24,076 bases of DNA from Bacteroidota bacterium. GTDB taxonomy: Bacteria; Bacteroidota; Bacteroidia; Flavobacteriales; Weeksellaceae. The first letter of the stretch is position 1, and each line of letters opens with the position of its first letter. The stretch is taken from positions 1 to 24,076 of the forward strand of contig JAEZYN010000073.1 of NCBI GenBank assembly GCA_023419095.1. The letters run 5' to 3'. Of the stretch, positions 1 through 7,934 are shown in pieces. The notes under the pieces were generated by a model, which was not told the origin of the DNA, ran no database searches, and worked only from the letters and a program-made list of their open reading frames with translations. The position numbers were made by a program, and so were the translations under genes.

Positions 1-1943
1 GTTACGAAATATACCTTCCCGGTTTTGTTGTCAACTTTAATATCGGTAACGCTGTTATTCGGTAATGGAGAATTTTCTTTGGTGAAATGTTTGATGGTCT
101 GTTCGCCAGTAGAACTTAGGTAAAAAACCCCACCACCATTTATTGAAACCCATTTTTGATTACCTGAATCTACCTCAATCTGCAGCACGCCACTGTCACG
201 GAATAATTCTTCACCTACCCCGTTTTCTTCGATGATTACCGGTTCCACACCCGGACTGTTTCTGATGTTTGAAGTTGCCGATGAAAGTACGCGCAAGCCA
301 TTATCAGTACCAATCCATGCATCACCCGTTTTGTCAATCGCTACGGATAAGACACCTTCAGAATTGGAAGGCAAACCATTATTTACTCCTACCACGAAAA
401 CCTCATCGTCATTTACCGACGTGGTGCCTTTGTAATCTGTGGCTGTAAGTCCGTTTACACGTGGCAGAGGAATCCAGATCAAACCCTCTGCAATTACAGG
501 CTTTTGCACAGCAGCACTGATTTTGAAACTTCTGTATCTGAAAGTATCGGCTGGGCGGTCATAAACCATTAAACCCGCAGAACCGGCCGGATTTTCCATA
601 TTTAAAAAAGCAATGGATCCAAAAAGGTTATTTTTATCATCAAATGCCAGCCCCATCGGTCTGTTCATAAAAACATCCTGACCTGTCTTGTAAACTTTTA
701 CAAATTCGTAATCTTTAGCTGACGCATCATATTTCATCCTGTAGACCCCCTGACTGCCCGAAGGTATGAAGTTGGTGAAAAACACTTCGCTGTTGTCTGA
801 AGGATTGGCCACCACATCCATCACATTAAAAGCAAAACCGCTTGTTTTGAAAAATGACGGATAAATCCATTCGGAGCCGGTGTAATGATAAAAACCTAAA
901 TTTAACGGATGTGGTGCAGCGTCATTAAAACGGTTGGTTCGGTTTCCCGTAGAAAGCCAGATTTTGTCGTTCTGCAAATTGATTTTATAAGCAGTATTGT
1001 TGTACGGTCCGTCGGGTTTTATAAGGTCGCCACTTTCAGTTTTTATACCTGAAATCTGTGTGCCGGCAAATATTTTTCCTTGCGAGTAAAAGCCTGTGTT
1101 CAGCACTTCACCAGCCTGATAAGTTTTGGTGAATGCGCCATTGGTACCAAAAACCGAAACTGCTGAATTGTCTGTCACAATGATATTTTGTGCCGTCACT
1201 GTGATATCACGGATGCCCGTAAAACTCTGTGGAATCGTACTGAAAGTAGTTCCTGAGCCATATCTCACCGAATTGGCATCAGAAAACGCGATAACACTTC
1301 CTCCCGCAGCCTGTGTCATATTGCCGGGCGCCAAATTAGTCCACGTAGAATAAATGGCGAAAGTGGTATTGATCTCATGTGATTTCAGGCCAGTAGCAGT
1401 CGCGGCATATACGAAATTGTCTTTAATGACGGCTTCACGGGAAGCTTCGTAAACACCGCTGCTGTTCGTGAAAAAGGCTGAATCTCCGAACTCTTTTCGG
1501 TCCAGTCTGAAAACCGAAACGCCATAACCCACAGAAACCACCGCAAGATTACCGGTGATCGATATGTGATTGATTTTTTTATCACCATTATACCCGGTCG
1601 CCAACGGAATATCTACGACGTACGTGATTCCGTCCGGCGTGATCACGTCCAGCGAACCGTTGCGGTAACCTACGAGTCCTATTTTAGTTTCAGCATTGTA
1701 GTCAAACGCAGAAATTTTCACTTCGTGTAAACCGTTAGCTTTCGAAAGTTTGGTTATTTCACCGCTCGTTGGGGTATAAAAAAAGATTCCGTTTTCTGTT
1801 GCGGCAATCAGTTTTCCGTTGTCTTCACGCACGGCGAGAACATTTCCGTAGGAAAACAGATCGGTCCATCGGCTTGAAGAAATGACCTGCGCTGAAAATT
1901 GAGTTGAAACAATCAGTAGCAGAAACGGTAGTATTTTTTTCAT
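1..1943 (-). CDS. porZ: PorZ-like type IX secretion protein (3' part outside window)
   Basis: The minus-strand frame is open from an ATG at 1943 to the window edge, about 647 codons, so the C-terminus is missing. It starts with a clear signal peptide (MKKILPFLLLIVSTQFSAQ). A beta-propeller-type region follows, with repeated blades such as GKLIAATENGIFFYTP, then SKANGLHEVKISAFDYN, and later DAWIGTDNGLRV. The W-x-D-LFSYGNV opening and the NGL-x-E/D-x-x-IS motif match what I know of PorZ, which has two propellers and a C-terminal domain and works at the cell surface with the type IX secretion attachment complex. It lies 46 bp behind the metallophosphatase gene with no visible promoter, so it is probably co-transcribed. 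Other two-component-regulator-propeller proteins are the main alternative. The family call is from motif recall, not a search. Confidence 0.78.
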   Translation of the reverse strand, partial: MKKILPFLLLIVSTQFSAQVISSSRWTDLFSYGNVLAVREDNGKLIAATENGIFFYTPTSGEITKLSKANGLHEVKISAFDYNAETKIGLVGYRNGSLDVITPDGITYVVDIPLATGYNGDKKINHISITGNLAVVSVGYGVSVFRLDRKEFGDSAFFTNSSGVYEASREAVIKDNFVYAATATGLKSHEINTTFAIYSTWTNLAPGNMTQAAGGSVIAFSDANSVRYGSGTTFSTIPQSFTGIRDITVTAQNIIVTDNSAVSVFGTNGAFTKTYQAGEVLNTGFYSQGKIFAGTQISGIKTESGDLIKPDGPYNNTAYKINLQNDKIWLSTGNRTNRFNDAAPHPLNLGFYHYTGSEWIYPSFFKTSGFAFNVMDVVANPSDNSEVFFTNFIPSGSQGVYRMKYDASAKDYEFVKVYKTGQDVFMNRPMGLAFDDKNNLFGSIAFLNMENPAGSAGLMVYDRPADTFRYRSFKISAAVQKPVIAEGLIWIPLPRVNGLTATDYKGTTSVNDDEVFVVGVNNGLPSNSEGVLSVAIDKTGDAWIGTDNGLRVLSSATSNIRNSPGVEPVIIEENGVGEELFRDSGVLQIEVDSGNQKWVSINGGGVFYLSSTGEQTIKHFTKENSPLPNNSVTDIKVDNKTGKVYFV

Positions 1944-1989
1944 CAGTGGTTTTACAGTATTTATTAAAGCTGAAAATGTTTTGTCTTTA

Positions 1990-2940
1990 TTAAACTAAAA
2001 TCTTATCATCTATAACTTGGTTTCGCCACGAAATATTTTTGATGGCTTTATTTTTATCTAAATAAAAATCAATTCTGCCCAAAAGTAAGCCTGCCCAACC
2101 CACTTGGTTTACGATCACTTCTTTCTGTGAACTATTCATAAAACGTTGTGGTTCCGGCAAAAAAGTATGCGTATGACCGCCTAAAATCAAATCGATACCT
2201 GAAGTACGTGAAGCTAAAACTTTGTCAGAAACCTTCGTAGAATTTTCGCCATAATCGTATCCCAAATGCGATAAGCAGACGACCAGGTCACACTTTTTCT
2301 CCTTCCGAAGAAGTTCGGAATACTGTTGCGCGGTTTCTATCGGGTCTAAATATTTGGTTTCGCCATAACTTTTTTTTCCAACAAGGCCCGCGAGTTCTAT
2401 TCCCAGCCCAAAAATTCCAACTCTGATGCCGTCCTTATTGAATATTCTGTACGGCACGGTCTCTCCTTCAAGAATCGTATCCGAAAAATCGTAGTTTGAA
2501 CATATGAACGGAAACTTCGCATGCGAACGCACTTTTTTGAAACCTTCCAAACCGTTATCGAAATCATGGTTTCCCATCGTGGCTGCATCGTAGCCCATCA
2601 TCGACATCAGTTTAAATTCAAGCTCACCGGCAAAAAAATTAAAATAAGGAGTTCCCTGAAAAATATCACCAGAATCCAAAAGCAACACATTAGCCTCTTC
2701 CTGCCTAATTTTCTGAATCAGCGATGCACGCCGAGCAAAACCGCCCTGGTTTGGGTTTCGGCTGTAGCTTGCATCGAATGGCTCAATGCGACTGTGCTGG
2801 TCATTGGTATGCAGAATCGTCAGTTTATAATCTGATTTGTCTGAAAGTACGTTCAGGCTTTGTCCGAACAGAAGATTGGGTGTCAAAGCGAGTGCGAGTG
2901 AACCTCCACCGATTGTTGTAAGAAATTTCTTTCTATCCAT
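1990..2940 (-). CDS. 5'-nucleotidase/UshA-type metallophosphatase, N-terminal domain only
   Basis: A 316-residue calcineurin-like metallophosphatase. The dinuclear metal site is complete: D47 and H49 in HTNDQH, D92 in LLLDSGDIFQG, N124-H125 in MGNHDF, H225 in LSHLGYD, and H256/H258 in GGHTH. The N-terminus (DRKKFLTTIGGGSLALALTP) looks like an export signal with a degenerate twin-arginine-like start, so the enzyme is probably periplasmic. It ends after the phosphatase domain and has no 5'-nucleotidase C-terminal domain. That domain is encoded by the gene immediately upstream, which overlaps this start by 8 bp. Together they would hydrolyse nucleotides or related phosphoesters outside the cytoplasm. 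The exact substrate cannot be read from the sequence. Confidence 0.87.
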   Translation of the reverse strand: MDRKKFLTTIGGGSLALALTPNLLFGQSLNVLSDKSDYKLTILHTNDQHSRIEPFDASYSRNPNQGGFARRASLIQKIRQEEANVLLLDSGDIFQGTPYFNFFAGELEFKLMSMMGYDAATMGNHDFDNGLEGFKKVRSHAKFPFICSNYDFSDTILEGETVPYRIFNKDGIRVGIFGLGIELAGLVGKKSYGETKYLDPIETAQQYSELLRKEKKCDLVVCLSHLGYDYGENSTKVSDKVLASRTSGIDLILGGHTHTFLPEPQRFMNSSQKEVIVNQVGWAGLLLGRIDFYLDKNKAIKNISWRNQVIDDKILV

Positions 2941-3703
2941 CAGTTCTGTTTTTTTTGTTTTTAAAATTTAGGCGGATATCAGTTGGCGGAACGATTTCGG
3001 GATTGGCCTGGAATTTTTCCAGAAAAAGCTCACGCAGGCGAATTCCGGTGGAAATCATTTCTCCTTTGCTGAAAAAATTCATGTTGTCACCCCCAAGCGC
3101 CAAATAATCGGATGTTGCGATATAGTAATCTCTTGTAGGCACAATTTCTTTACCGTTGATCAGCTTCTTTGCGACTGCGTCTTTGTCTGTCTCAATATAA
3201 ATCTGTGCAACCGGATTGTTTTTTTGCGTTTTTAAATAATAATCGAACAAACCTTCCAGATCAGCACCTTTCATTTTTATGATAACCACTTCATTTTCAA
3301 ACGGCATCACCTCGTAGACGTGTTTCGTAAGAATATCGCCGGCACCGATCGTCGAGCGAATGCCGCCAATGTTGATCACCGCCGCGTCAACACCGCCAGG
3401 AATTCCGTTGCTTTTCGCCCAAGCGTCAGCGCCCTGCAGCGTATAATCTGCCAGCAGATTTCCCAGGTTGCTGTTATCACCCTGTTTGTTCAGCTCGACC
3501 GAAGTGTGGGATATTTTGGTATTCATCTTTCCTTCCACTTCGCGCTTGTAGGGTTCAATCACCTTTTTAAAGCTTTCGTTTTCGGGAAGATCCGCCGTCA
3601 GCGCGATATTTTTCTGTGTTTCCACCTGGCTTATATTCAGCGGCGCTTTGCAGGCAGCCACGAGCGTAAACGCGGAAATGAGAAGCAGAATTTTATGTTT
3701 CAT
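2933..3703 (-). CDS. 5'-nucleotidase C-terminal domain lipoprotein
   Basis: A 256-residue lipoprotein. The signal MKHKILLLISAFTLVAAC has a lipobox ending in C18. The body is the 5'-nucleotidase C-terminal (substrate-binding) domain, seen in NSNLGNLLADYTL, the INIGGIRSTIGAGDI stretch, YEVMPFENEVVIIKMKG, and DYLALGGDNMNFF near the end. It contains no metallophosphatase motifs. In UshA-type enzymes this domain is fused behind the catalytic one. Here it is a separate gene placed first and overlapping the catalytic-domain gene by 8 bp (GATGGATAG), which suggests translational coupling and a two-chain enzyme. The lipid anchor would hold the pair at a membrane. Family assignment is strong; the heterodimer is inferred. 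Confidence 0.85.
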   Translation of the reverse strand: MKHKILLLISAFTLVAACKAPLNISQVETQKNIALTADLPENESFKKVIEPYKREVEGKMNTKISHTSVELNKQGDNSNLGNLLADYTLQGADAWAKSNGIPGGVDAAVINIGGIRSTIGAGDILTKHVYEVMPFENEVVIIKMKGADLEGLFDYYLKTQKNNPVAQIYIETDKDAVAKKLINGKEIVPTRDYYIATSDYLALGGDNMNFFSKGEMISTGIRLRELFLEKFQANPEIVPPTDIRLNFKNKKNRTDG

Positions 3704-3723
3704 CAGCTAGAAATCTGTTTTTG

Positions 3724-3731
3724 CAAATATA
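3724..3731 (-). promoter_or_regulatory. Candidate -7 box for the nucleotidase operon
   Basis: TATATTTG on the minus strand fits the Bacteroidota -7 consensus TAnnTTTG and lies 20 bp before the lipoprotein ATG. No TTG-type -33 box stands at the ideal spacing, so this is a partial match only. Confidence 0.45.
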
Positions 3732-3785
3732 AAGATATGAATACAAACCTTACCGCAATTCCAGAAATTCTCGTTTTAAATTTTG

Positions 3786-3793
3786 TATTTTTG
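3786..3793 (+). promoter_or_regulatory. Candidate -7 box for dapA
   Basis: TATTTTTG matches TAnnTTTG and ends 19 bp before the dapA ATG, giving a short A-rich leader. The -33 region is not convincing. It is divergent from the nucleotidase promoter in the same 109-bp intergenic gap. Confidence 0.45.
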
Positions 3794-3812
3794 AAGAACT
3801 AATTACAAAAAA

Positions 3813-4685
3813 ATGAGCATATTAAAAGGAGTTGGTGTCGCACTGGTTACACCGTTTAACGAAGATTTAACTATCGATTTCGATTCGCTAACGAAACTGG
3901 TGGATTATAATATTGAAAATGGAACCAATTATTTGGTAGTTTTAGGCACCACTGCCGAAGCTGCTACACTCTCCGATGACGAAAAACAGCAGGTTATCTC
4001 GCACATCATCAAAACCAATAACGGCCGCGTCCCGCTCGTTTTAGGTATTGGTGGCAACAATACGATGCAAGTGAAAAAACAGATCGAAGCAGCCGATCTT
4101 TCGGCTTTCGAAGCCGTACTTTCTGTGTCGCCGTACTACAACAAACCCAATCAGGAAGGACTTTACCAGCACTACAAGACGTTGGCGGCTACGGGCAAGA
4201 AGATCATCATTTATAATGTGCCGGGAAGAACCGGGCAAAACATTGAAGCGTCCACGACTCTAAGACTTGCAAAAGAATTTCCGAACCTGATCATGATCAA
4301 AGAAGCGGCTCCTAATATTCTGCAGTATTTCGATATTTTAAGACAAAAACCAGATAATTTCGAATTGGTTTCGGGTGACGACGAATTCACTTTGCCTGTT
4401 ACACTGGCAGGTGGAAACGGCGTGATTTCCGTGATCGGACAGGGCTATCCGAAAGAGTTTTCTACAATGGTGCAGCTGGCATTCGATCATAAAGTGAAAG
4501 AAGCATACGAGATTCACAATAAACTGGTGGAGATTACAAGACTCATTTTCGCGGAAGGAAATCCGGCCGGCATTAAAACAGTTTTAGCAGAAAAAGGAAT
4601 TATAAAAAATTACCTCAGACTACCGCTGGTCGCCGCTTCCGACGCACTTCAGGATAAAATAAAAGCCGAAATGGCAAGCATTTAA
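3813..4685 (+). CDS. dapA: 4-hydroxy-tetrahydrodipicolinate synthase
   Basis: DapA (290 residues, normal length) condenses pyruvate with aspartate semialdehyde in the cytoplasm, the first committed step to diaminopimelate and lysine. The fold is an NAL-family TIM barrel. Visible active-site elements are GTTAEAATL (T46-T47), SPYYNKP (Y109), IIIYNVPGRTG with catalytic Y134 and R139, and the Schiff-base lysine K163 in MIKEAAPN. The ATG is preceded by an A-rich stretch and not by a Shine-Dalgarno sequence, as is usual in this phylum. The gene stands alone, divergent from the nucleotidase operon and convergent with the BtuF-like gene, with a shared hairpin terminator between. No lysine riboswitch is visible in the short leader. 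Other NAL-family aldolases are possible but fit the active-site motifs less well. Confidence 0.95.
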   Translation: MSILKGVGVALVTPFNEDLTIDFDSLTKLVDYNIENGTNYLVVLGTTAEAATLSDDEKQQVISHIIKTNNGRVPLVLGIGGNNTMQVKKQIEAADLSAFEAVLSVSPYYNKPNQEGLYQHYKTLAATGKKIIIYNVPGRTGQNIEASTTLRLAKEFPNLIMIKEAAPNILQYFDILRQKPDNFELVSGDDEFTLPVTLAGGNGVISVIGQGYPKEFSTMVQLAFDHKVKEAYEIHNKLVEITRLIFAEGNPAGIKTVLAEKGIIKNYLRLPLVAASDALQDKIKAEMASI

Positions 4686-4690
4686 AAGAA

Positions 4691-4716
4691 AAAAAGGTTT
4701 CGTAAGAAGCCTTTTT
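4691..4716 (+). terminator. Bidirectional rho-independent terminator (dapA / BtuF-like gene)
   Basis: An 11-bp stem (one G-T wobble) with a GTAA tetraloop: AAAAAGGTTTC / GAAGCCTTTTT. Flanking A and T tracts serve both converging genes. It overlaps the last bases of the BtuF-like stop codon. Confidence 0.85.
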
Positions 4717-5440
4717 ATTTGCATTTATTCAGCAAGTCCTTAAAATAATTTTCGCATTTGGCTAAATGGGTCCCATACCACGAAAACGCTTCACCATCTA
4801 CAATAAGAACCTGAGTATGTGTAAATTGCCGCTGCAACTCTTCTGCATGTTTTTGCTTAAACGGAAAAGGTTCGGATGACAGAAAAATAAAATCCGCTTC
4901 CCGAAGGTCTTCAGTATTTATAATAGGATAACGCTTCCGGTCCGCAAAAATATTTTTAAAGCCAAGCCGCTGCAGAATTTCGTTGATAAATGTGTCGCCA
5001 CCCACCGTCATATAAGGATTTTGCCAGATTAGATAAGCGCACGATTTCCCGGTGCCGGTACCAATAGAACTGAATATTTCGTTTATTTTTGAGTTAAATT
5101 GCTGCGCACGTTGCGCTTCATCAAGGATATTCCCAAGTGTTTTCAAGAGGTAATAATTGTCTTCGAGCGTAGAAATATTAGTTACTAACACTTTAAAATC
5201 CTGCTGCAGCGCCTCCACCTGAGCCTGCTCATTTTCTTCTTTGTTCGCGACGATCAAATCCGGATTTAAAGCTTTGATCTTATCGGTATTCAGATTTTTT
5301 GTGCCTCCTATAATTTCGACATCGCGCACCATTTCTTTCGGATGAATACAGAATTTGGTACGTCCGATGACTTTAGAACTATTTAAACCAAGATCGAAAA
5401 GAGCCTCAGTAATACTCGGAACAAGCGAAATAATTTTCAT
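4715..5440 (-). CDS. Helical-backbone metal/cobalamin receptor (BtuF-like), no signal peptide
   Basis: A 241-residue protein of the ABC-transporter periplasmic binding family (BtuF/FhuD type). It starts MKIISLVPSITEALFDLGL, followed by VIGRTKFCIHP, IGGTKNLNTDKIKALNPDLIV and, near the end, TEDLREADFIFLSSEPFPF. This is the usual two-lobe arrangement with a connecting helix. The conserved first strand (IISLVPS) begins at residue 3, so there is no room for a signal peptide, although the family normally acts in the periplasm. No permease or ATPase gene lies nearby. It is 9 bp behind mgtE and so probably in the same transcript. A cytoplasmic binding role for a corrinoid or metal chelate, or moonlighting, is possible. 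The ligand cannot be told from the sequence. Confidence 0.8.
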   Translation of the reverse strand: MKIISLVPSITEALFDLGLNSSKVIGRTKFCIHPKEMVRDVEIIGGTKNLNTDKIKALNPDLIVANKEENEQAQVEALQQDFKVLVTNISTLEDNYYLLKTLGNILDEAQRAQQFNSKINEIFSSIGTGTGKSCAYLIWQNPYMTVGGDTFINEILQRLGFKNIFADRKRYPIINTEDLREADFIFLSSEPFPFKQKHAEELQRQFTHTQVLIVDGEAFSWYGTHLAKCENYFKDLLNKCK

Positions 5441-5449
5441 GAAAGCAAT

Positions 5450-6793
5450 TTACAACAATCTGCCGCTCAGCAACAGGCCCGCGAGAGAGAAATAAATAAC
5501 TAGTCCGGTAACATCTACCAGCGTGGCCACAAAAGGCGCCGATGACGTAGCAGGGTCAAGGTTTAATTTTTTTAGAACAAATGGCACCATGGATCCCGAA
5601 AGTGTACCCCAGATCACGATCATCATTAGGGAAAGGCCAACACTTACACCAATGAAAGACCAGTAATCACCATAGTCGAACCAGCCCATAAACTGCCAAA
5701 GCATGATACGCCCGAAGCCTAGAATTCCTAAAACGCCACCCAGAAAAAGTCCGGTCACCAGTTCTTTTTTAATGACGATCCACCAGTCTTTCACGGTGAT
5801 TTCCTGCAGTGCCATCGCGCGGATAATCAGTGTGGCTGCCTGCGAACCGGTATTTCCGCCACTTGAAATAATTAAAGGAACGAATAGCGTCAGTACGACA
5901 GCTTTTTGAATTTCATCCTCAAAAAAACTCATCGCCGAAGCCGTAAGAAGCTGGAAGAAAAAAAGCAAAATCAGCCAAAACCCACGCTTGCGAATCATCT
6001 CGAACCAGTGCGTCTGCCGATACGGCTCGTCCAGCGCTTCCATACCTCCGAATTTCTGGATATCTTCGGTGTTTTGCTGCTCGATCTGGTCTAAAATGTC
6101 ATCGATTGTTACAATTCCCACTAACACGCCTGCTTCAGTGACAATCGGAAGCGCTGTGCGGTCGTACTTTTCGAAATACTGCACGGCATCTTCCTTCGAA
6201 GTCGTGGTAGTAATCGCCACAAAATGGTTATCAGTAAGGTCAGAAATCAGCGTATCTTCTTCAGCTAAAAGCAGCGACCCAATCGCGATGTCGTCAATCA
6301 ACTGATTTCTCTCGTCCACCACGTAAAGATGGTTCATGGTTTCCATCCTTTTTCCCACTTTTTTTATCTGTTGAAGGCAACGTTTCACCGTCCATTCTTT
6401 GCGGATCTGGATATAGTACGGCGTCATTAGCCTCGCGATAGAGTCTGCGTCATAGCCGAGCAGTTTCAGCGCGATCCTTCTTTCCTGCGGATTAAGATGG
6501 TTGATGGAATATTTGATGAGTTCGTCCGGAAAATCCTCGAACAGTGCCGTTCTGTCGTCTGGCGTCATCGCGTTCAGGATTTCGGAAACATCTTCGCTGC
6601 CGATGCTGCGGATGGTTTCTTCCTGAAAATCAGGCTCCAGATGCGAGAAAACATCGGCTTTGTATTGTTTCGGAACTTTCAGAAACGCCAAAACCCGTTC
6701 TTTTACGGGAAGTTCGCTGAGGGTTTCAGCAATATCGGCAGGATTGAAAATAAGTTCTTGTGTATCCAAAGTTTCTATTTTCTGAACATGCAA
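5450..6793 (-). CDS. mgtE: Magnesium transporter MgtE
   Basis: A 447-residue inner-membrane Mg2+ channel/transporter with the standard layout. An acidic N domain (about 15-130; NPADIAETLSELP, QERRIALKLLGYD) comes first. Two CBS domains follow (about 135-255; LYVVDERNQLIDDI, ALPIVTEAGVLVGIVTIDDI). About five membrane helices come after residue 280. The pore signature SSGGNTGSQAATLIIRAMA and the late DPATSSAPFVATLVDVTG, with the pore Asp, are both intact. In this family the cytoplasmic domains sense Mg2+ and gate the pore. No ATG is available at the N-terminus. The listed TTG overlaps a TATTTTTG box at 6791-6798, so translation may really start at the next TTG (6769). The gene lies 56 bp after the upstream lipoprotein and 9 bp before the BtuF-like gene. 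Confidence 0.92.
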   Translation of the reverse strand: MHVQKIETLDTQELIFNPADIAETLSELPVKERVLAFLKVPKQYKADVFSHLEPDFQEETIRSIGSEDVSEILNAMTPDDRTALFEDFPDELIKYSINHLNPQERRIALKLLGYDADSIARLMTPYYIQIRKEWTVKRCLQQIKKVGKRMETMNHLYVVDERNQLIDDIAIGSLLLAEEDTLISDLTDNHFVAITTTTSKEDAVQYFEKYDRTALPIVTEAGVLVGIVTIDDILDQIEQQNTEDIQKFGGMEALDEPYRQTHWFEMIRKRGFWLILLFFFQLLTASAMSFFEDEIQKAVVLTLFVPLIISSGGNTGSQAATLIIRAMALQEITVKDWWIVIKKELVTGLFLGGVLGILGFGRIMLWQFMGWFDYGDYWSFIGVSVGLSLMMIVIWGTLSGSMVPFVLKKLNLDPATSSAPFVATLVDVTGLVIYFSLAGLLLSGRLL

Positions 6794-6849
6794 AAATAGC
6801 CAAATTTCTGACGTAAACAGAAGCGGCGGTTTAAGCTTAGTGCTGCAGA

Positions 6850-7425
6850 CTAGTTATCGGAAAATGAAATAGAGCTGTTTTTTCCCTTGCGAAGGTGCTG
6901 CCCAATGAGTTTCAGCGCGCCTTCGGTACCGATTTTAATGGAATTTTCAGCGGAGCCAAGCAGGCGTGCTTTTTTCCGGTACGTATCATAATCGCTTTCA
7001 GCTACAAGTCTGCCGGCAGCATCATAAAGTTTAAGGCTTACAATCACCTGATTTGAAAAAACATATTTACCGAATCCGACTTTAAAAAATTTTACTTTTG
7101 GTACTACAGCATACGCAGCGGTATTCATTTCACAGTATTGAATAAGATCCGGAATCTGAACGGAATCAAAATCCATCGGTGTGTCCACGCGCATCATTTT
7201 GTAATTGCGGTTTCGCATTATCCTTTCGTCTACCGCCTCGAAAAACGCGGCATAGGTAGGCTCTTTCACCTCCTCAATTTCCGGGTAAACGGTAGGATTA
7301 AAATAAAGAACTGTTTTTATTTTCGAAGATTTTGCAGGATTGCTGTCCTGCGCCTGTACCTGGCAGGCGGTAAAAATGGCGAAAACACCAAGAGACAGGG
7401 AAATTAGGTACAAATGTTTCATCAT
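6850..7425 (-). CDS. Uncharacterised lipoprotein
   Basis: A 191-residue protein with a lipoprotein signal (MMKHLYLISLSLGVFAIFTAC; lipobox FTAC, then QVQAQ). The mature part is mixed alpha/beta with no catalytic motif I recognise. Recognisable stretches are KTVLYFNPTVYPEIEEVKEP, RNRNYKMMRVDTPMDFDS, YAVVPKVKFFKVGFGKYVF and VIVSLKLYDAAGRLVAESDY. The last part resembles a beta-sheet meeting an amphipathic helix. The pattern of short strands with a 'resist/sum of components' look is seen in several Bacteroidota outer-membrane lipoproteins, but I assign no family. It is the first gene of the mgtE-BtuF-like cluster. A TATTTTTG box (7437-7444) lies just upstream on the minus strand. The function is unknown. 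Confidence 0.75.
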   Translation of the reverse strand: MMKHLYLISLSLGVFAIFTACQVQAQDSNPAKSSKIKTVLYFNPTVYPEIEEVKEPTYAAFFEAVDERIMRNRNYKMMRVDTPMDFDSVQIPDLIQYCEMNTAAYAVVPKVKFFKVGFGKYVFSNQVIVSLKLYDAAGRLVAESDYDTYRKKARLLGSAENSIKIGTEGALKLIGQHLRKGKNSSISFSDN

Positions 7426-7529
7426 GTGTGTTGTTGCAAAAATACAGCCAATACCTGAAAATATTATTAATTTTTTAAGATTTATTTAACGTTTTTTCAC
7501 TGGCATTTGAGATAATATCTAAATATAAA

Positions 7530-7560
7530 TTGTGAGTTACTTTGAATAGTTGTACTTTTG
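7530..7560 (+). promoter_or_regulatory. rpsO promoter, Bacteroidota type
   Basis: TTG at 7530-7532 and TACTTTTG at 7553-7560 are 20 bp apart, close to the sigma-ABfr arrangement (TTTG at -33, TAnnTTTG at -7). The start point would be near 7565, giving a leader of about 30 nt for rpsO. This is the best-matching promoter in the window. Confidence 0.65.
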
Positions 7561-7595
7561 CACCCGTTACATAATAATCATTAAATAATATTGGA

Positions 7596-7865
7596 ATGTA
7601 CTTAACAACTGACAAGAAGAAAGAAATCTTCGCAAAACACGGTAAGTCTGATGCAGACACCGGCAGCGCGGAAGGGCAAGTGGCTCTTTTCACGTACAGA
7701 ATCAACCATTTATCCCAGCACCTTAAAGCAAACCACAAAGATTACGCGACTGAGCGTTCACTGGTAGCGTTGGTAGGTAAAAGAAAAGCATTGCTTGATT
7801 ATCTGAAGAAAAAAGACATCAACAGATACCGTGCGATTATCGCTGAATTAGGCTTGAGAAAGTAA
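7596..7865 (+). CDS. rpsO: 30S ribosomal protein S15
   Basis: S15 (89 residues, the standard length) binds the central domain of 16S rRNA in the small subunit. Family features run along the whole chain: KKEIFAKHGKSDADTGSAEGQVALFTYRI, then NHLSQHLKANHKDYATERSLV, then GKRKALLDYLKKKDINRYRAI. The conserved DTGS and HLKxHxKD segments contact rRNA. The ATG is preceded by an AT-rich leader without a Shine-Dalgarno sequence. It is monocistronic here, between a strong promoter and a strong terminator. In many bacteria pnp follows rpsO, but not here. Assignment is essentially certain. Confidence 0.98.
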   Translation: MYLTTDKKKEIFAKHGKSDADTGSAEGQVALFTYRINHLSQHLKANHKDYATERSLVALVGKRKALLDYLKKKDINRYRAIIAELGLRK

Positions 7866-7885
7866 TCTTTCGCACTAAAAAAAGT

Positions 7886-7917
7886 AAAGCAATCCGAAGT
7901 GGATTGCTTTTTTTTTC
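7886..7917 (+). terminator. Bidirectional terminator downstream of rpsO
   Basis: A perfect 10-bp stem (AAAGCAATCC / GGATTGCTTT) with loop GAAGT and a long T run on the plus side. The minus-strand reading also ends in a T-rich tract, so it can also end the converging Nudix-plsC operon. Confidence 0.9.
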
Positions 7918-7934
7918 TTTAAATTTTAAATTTT

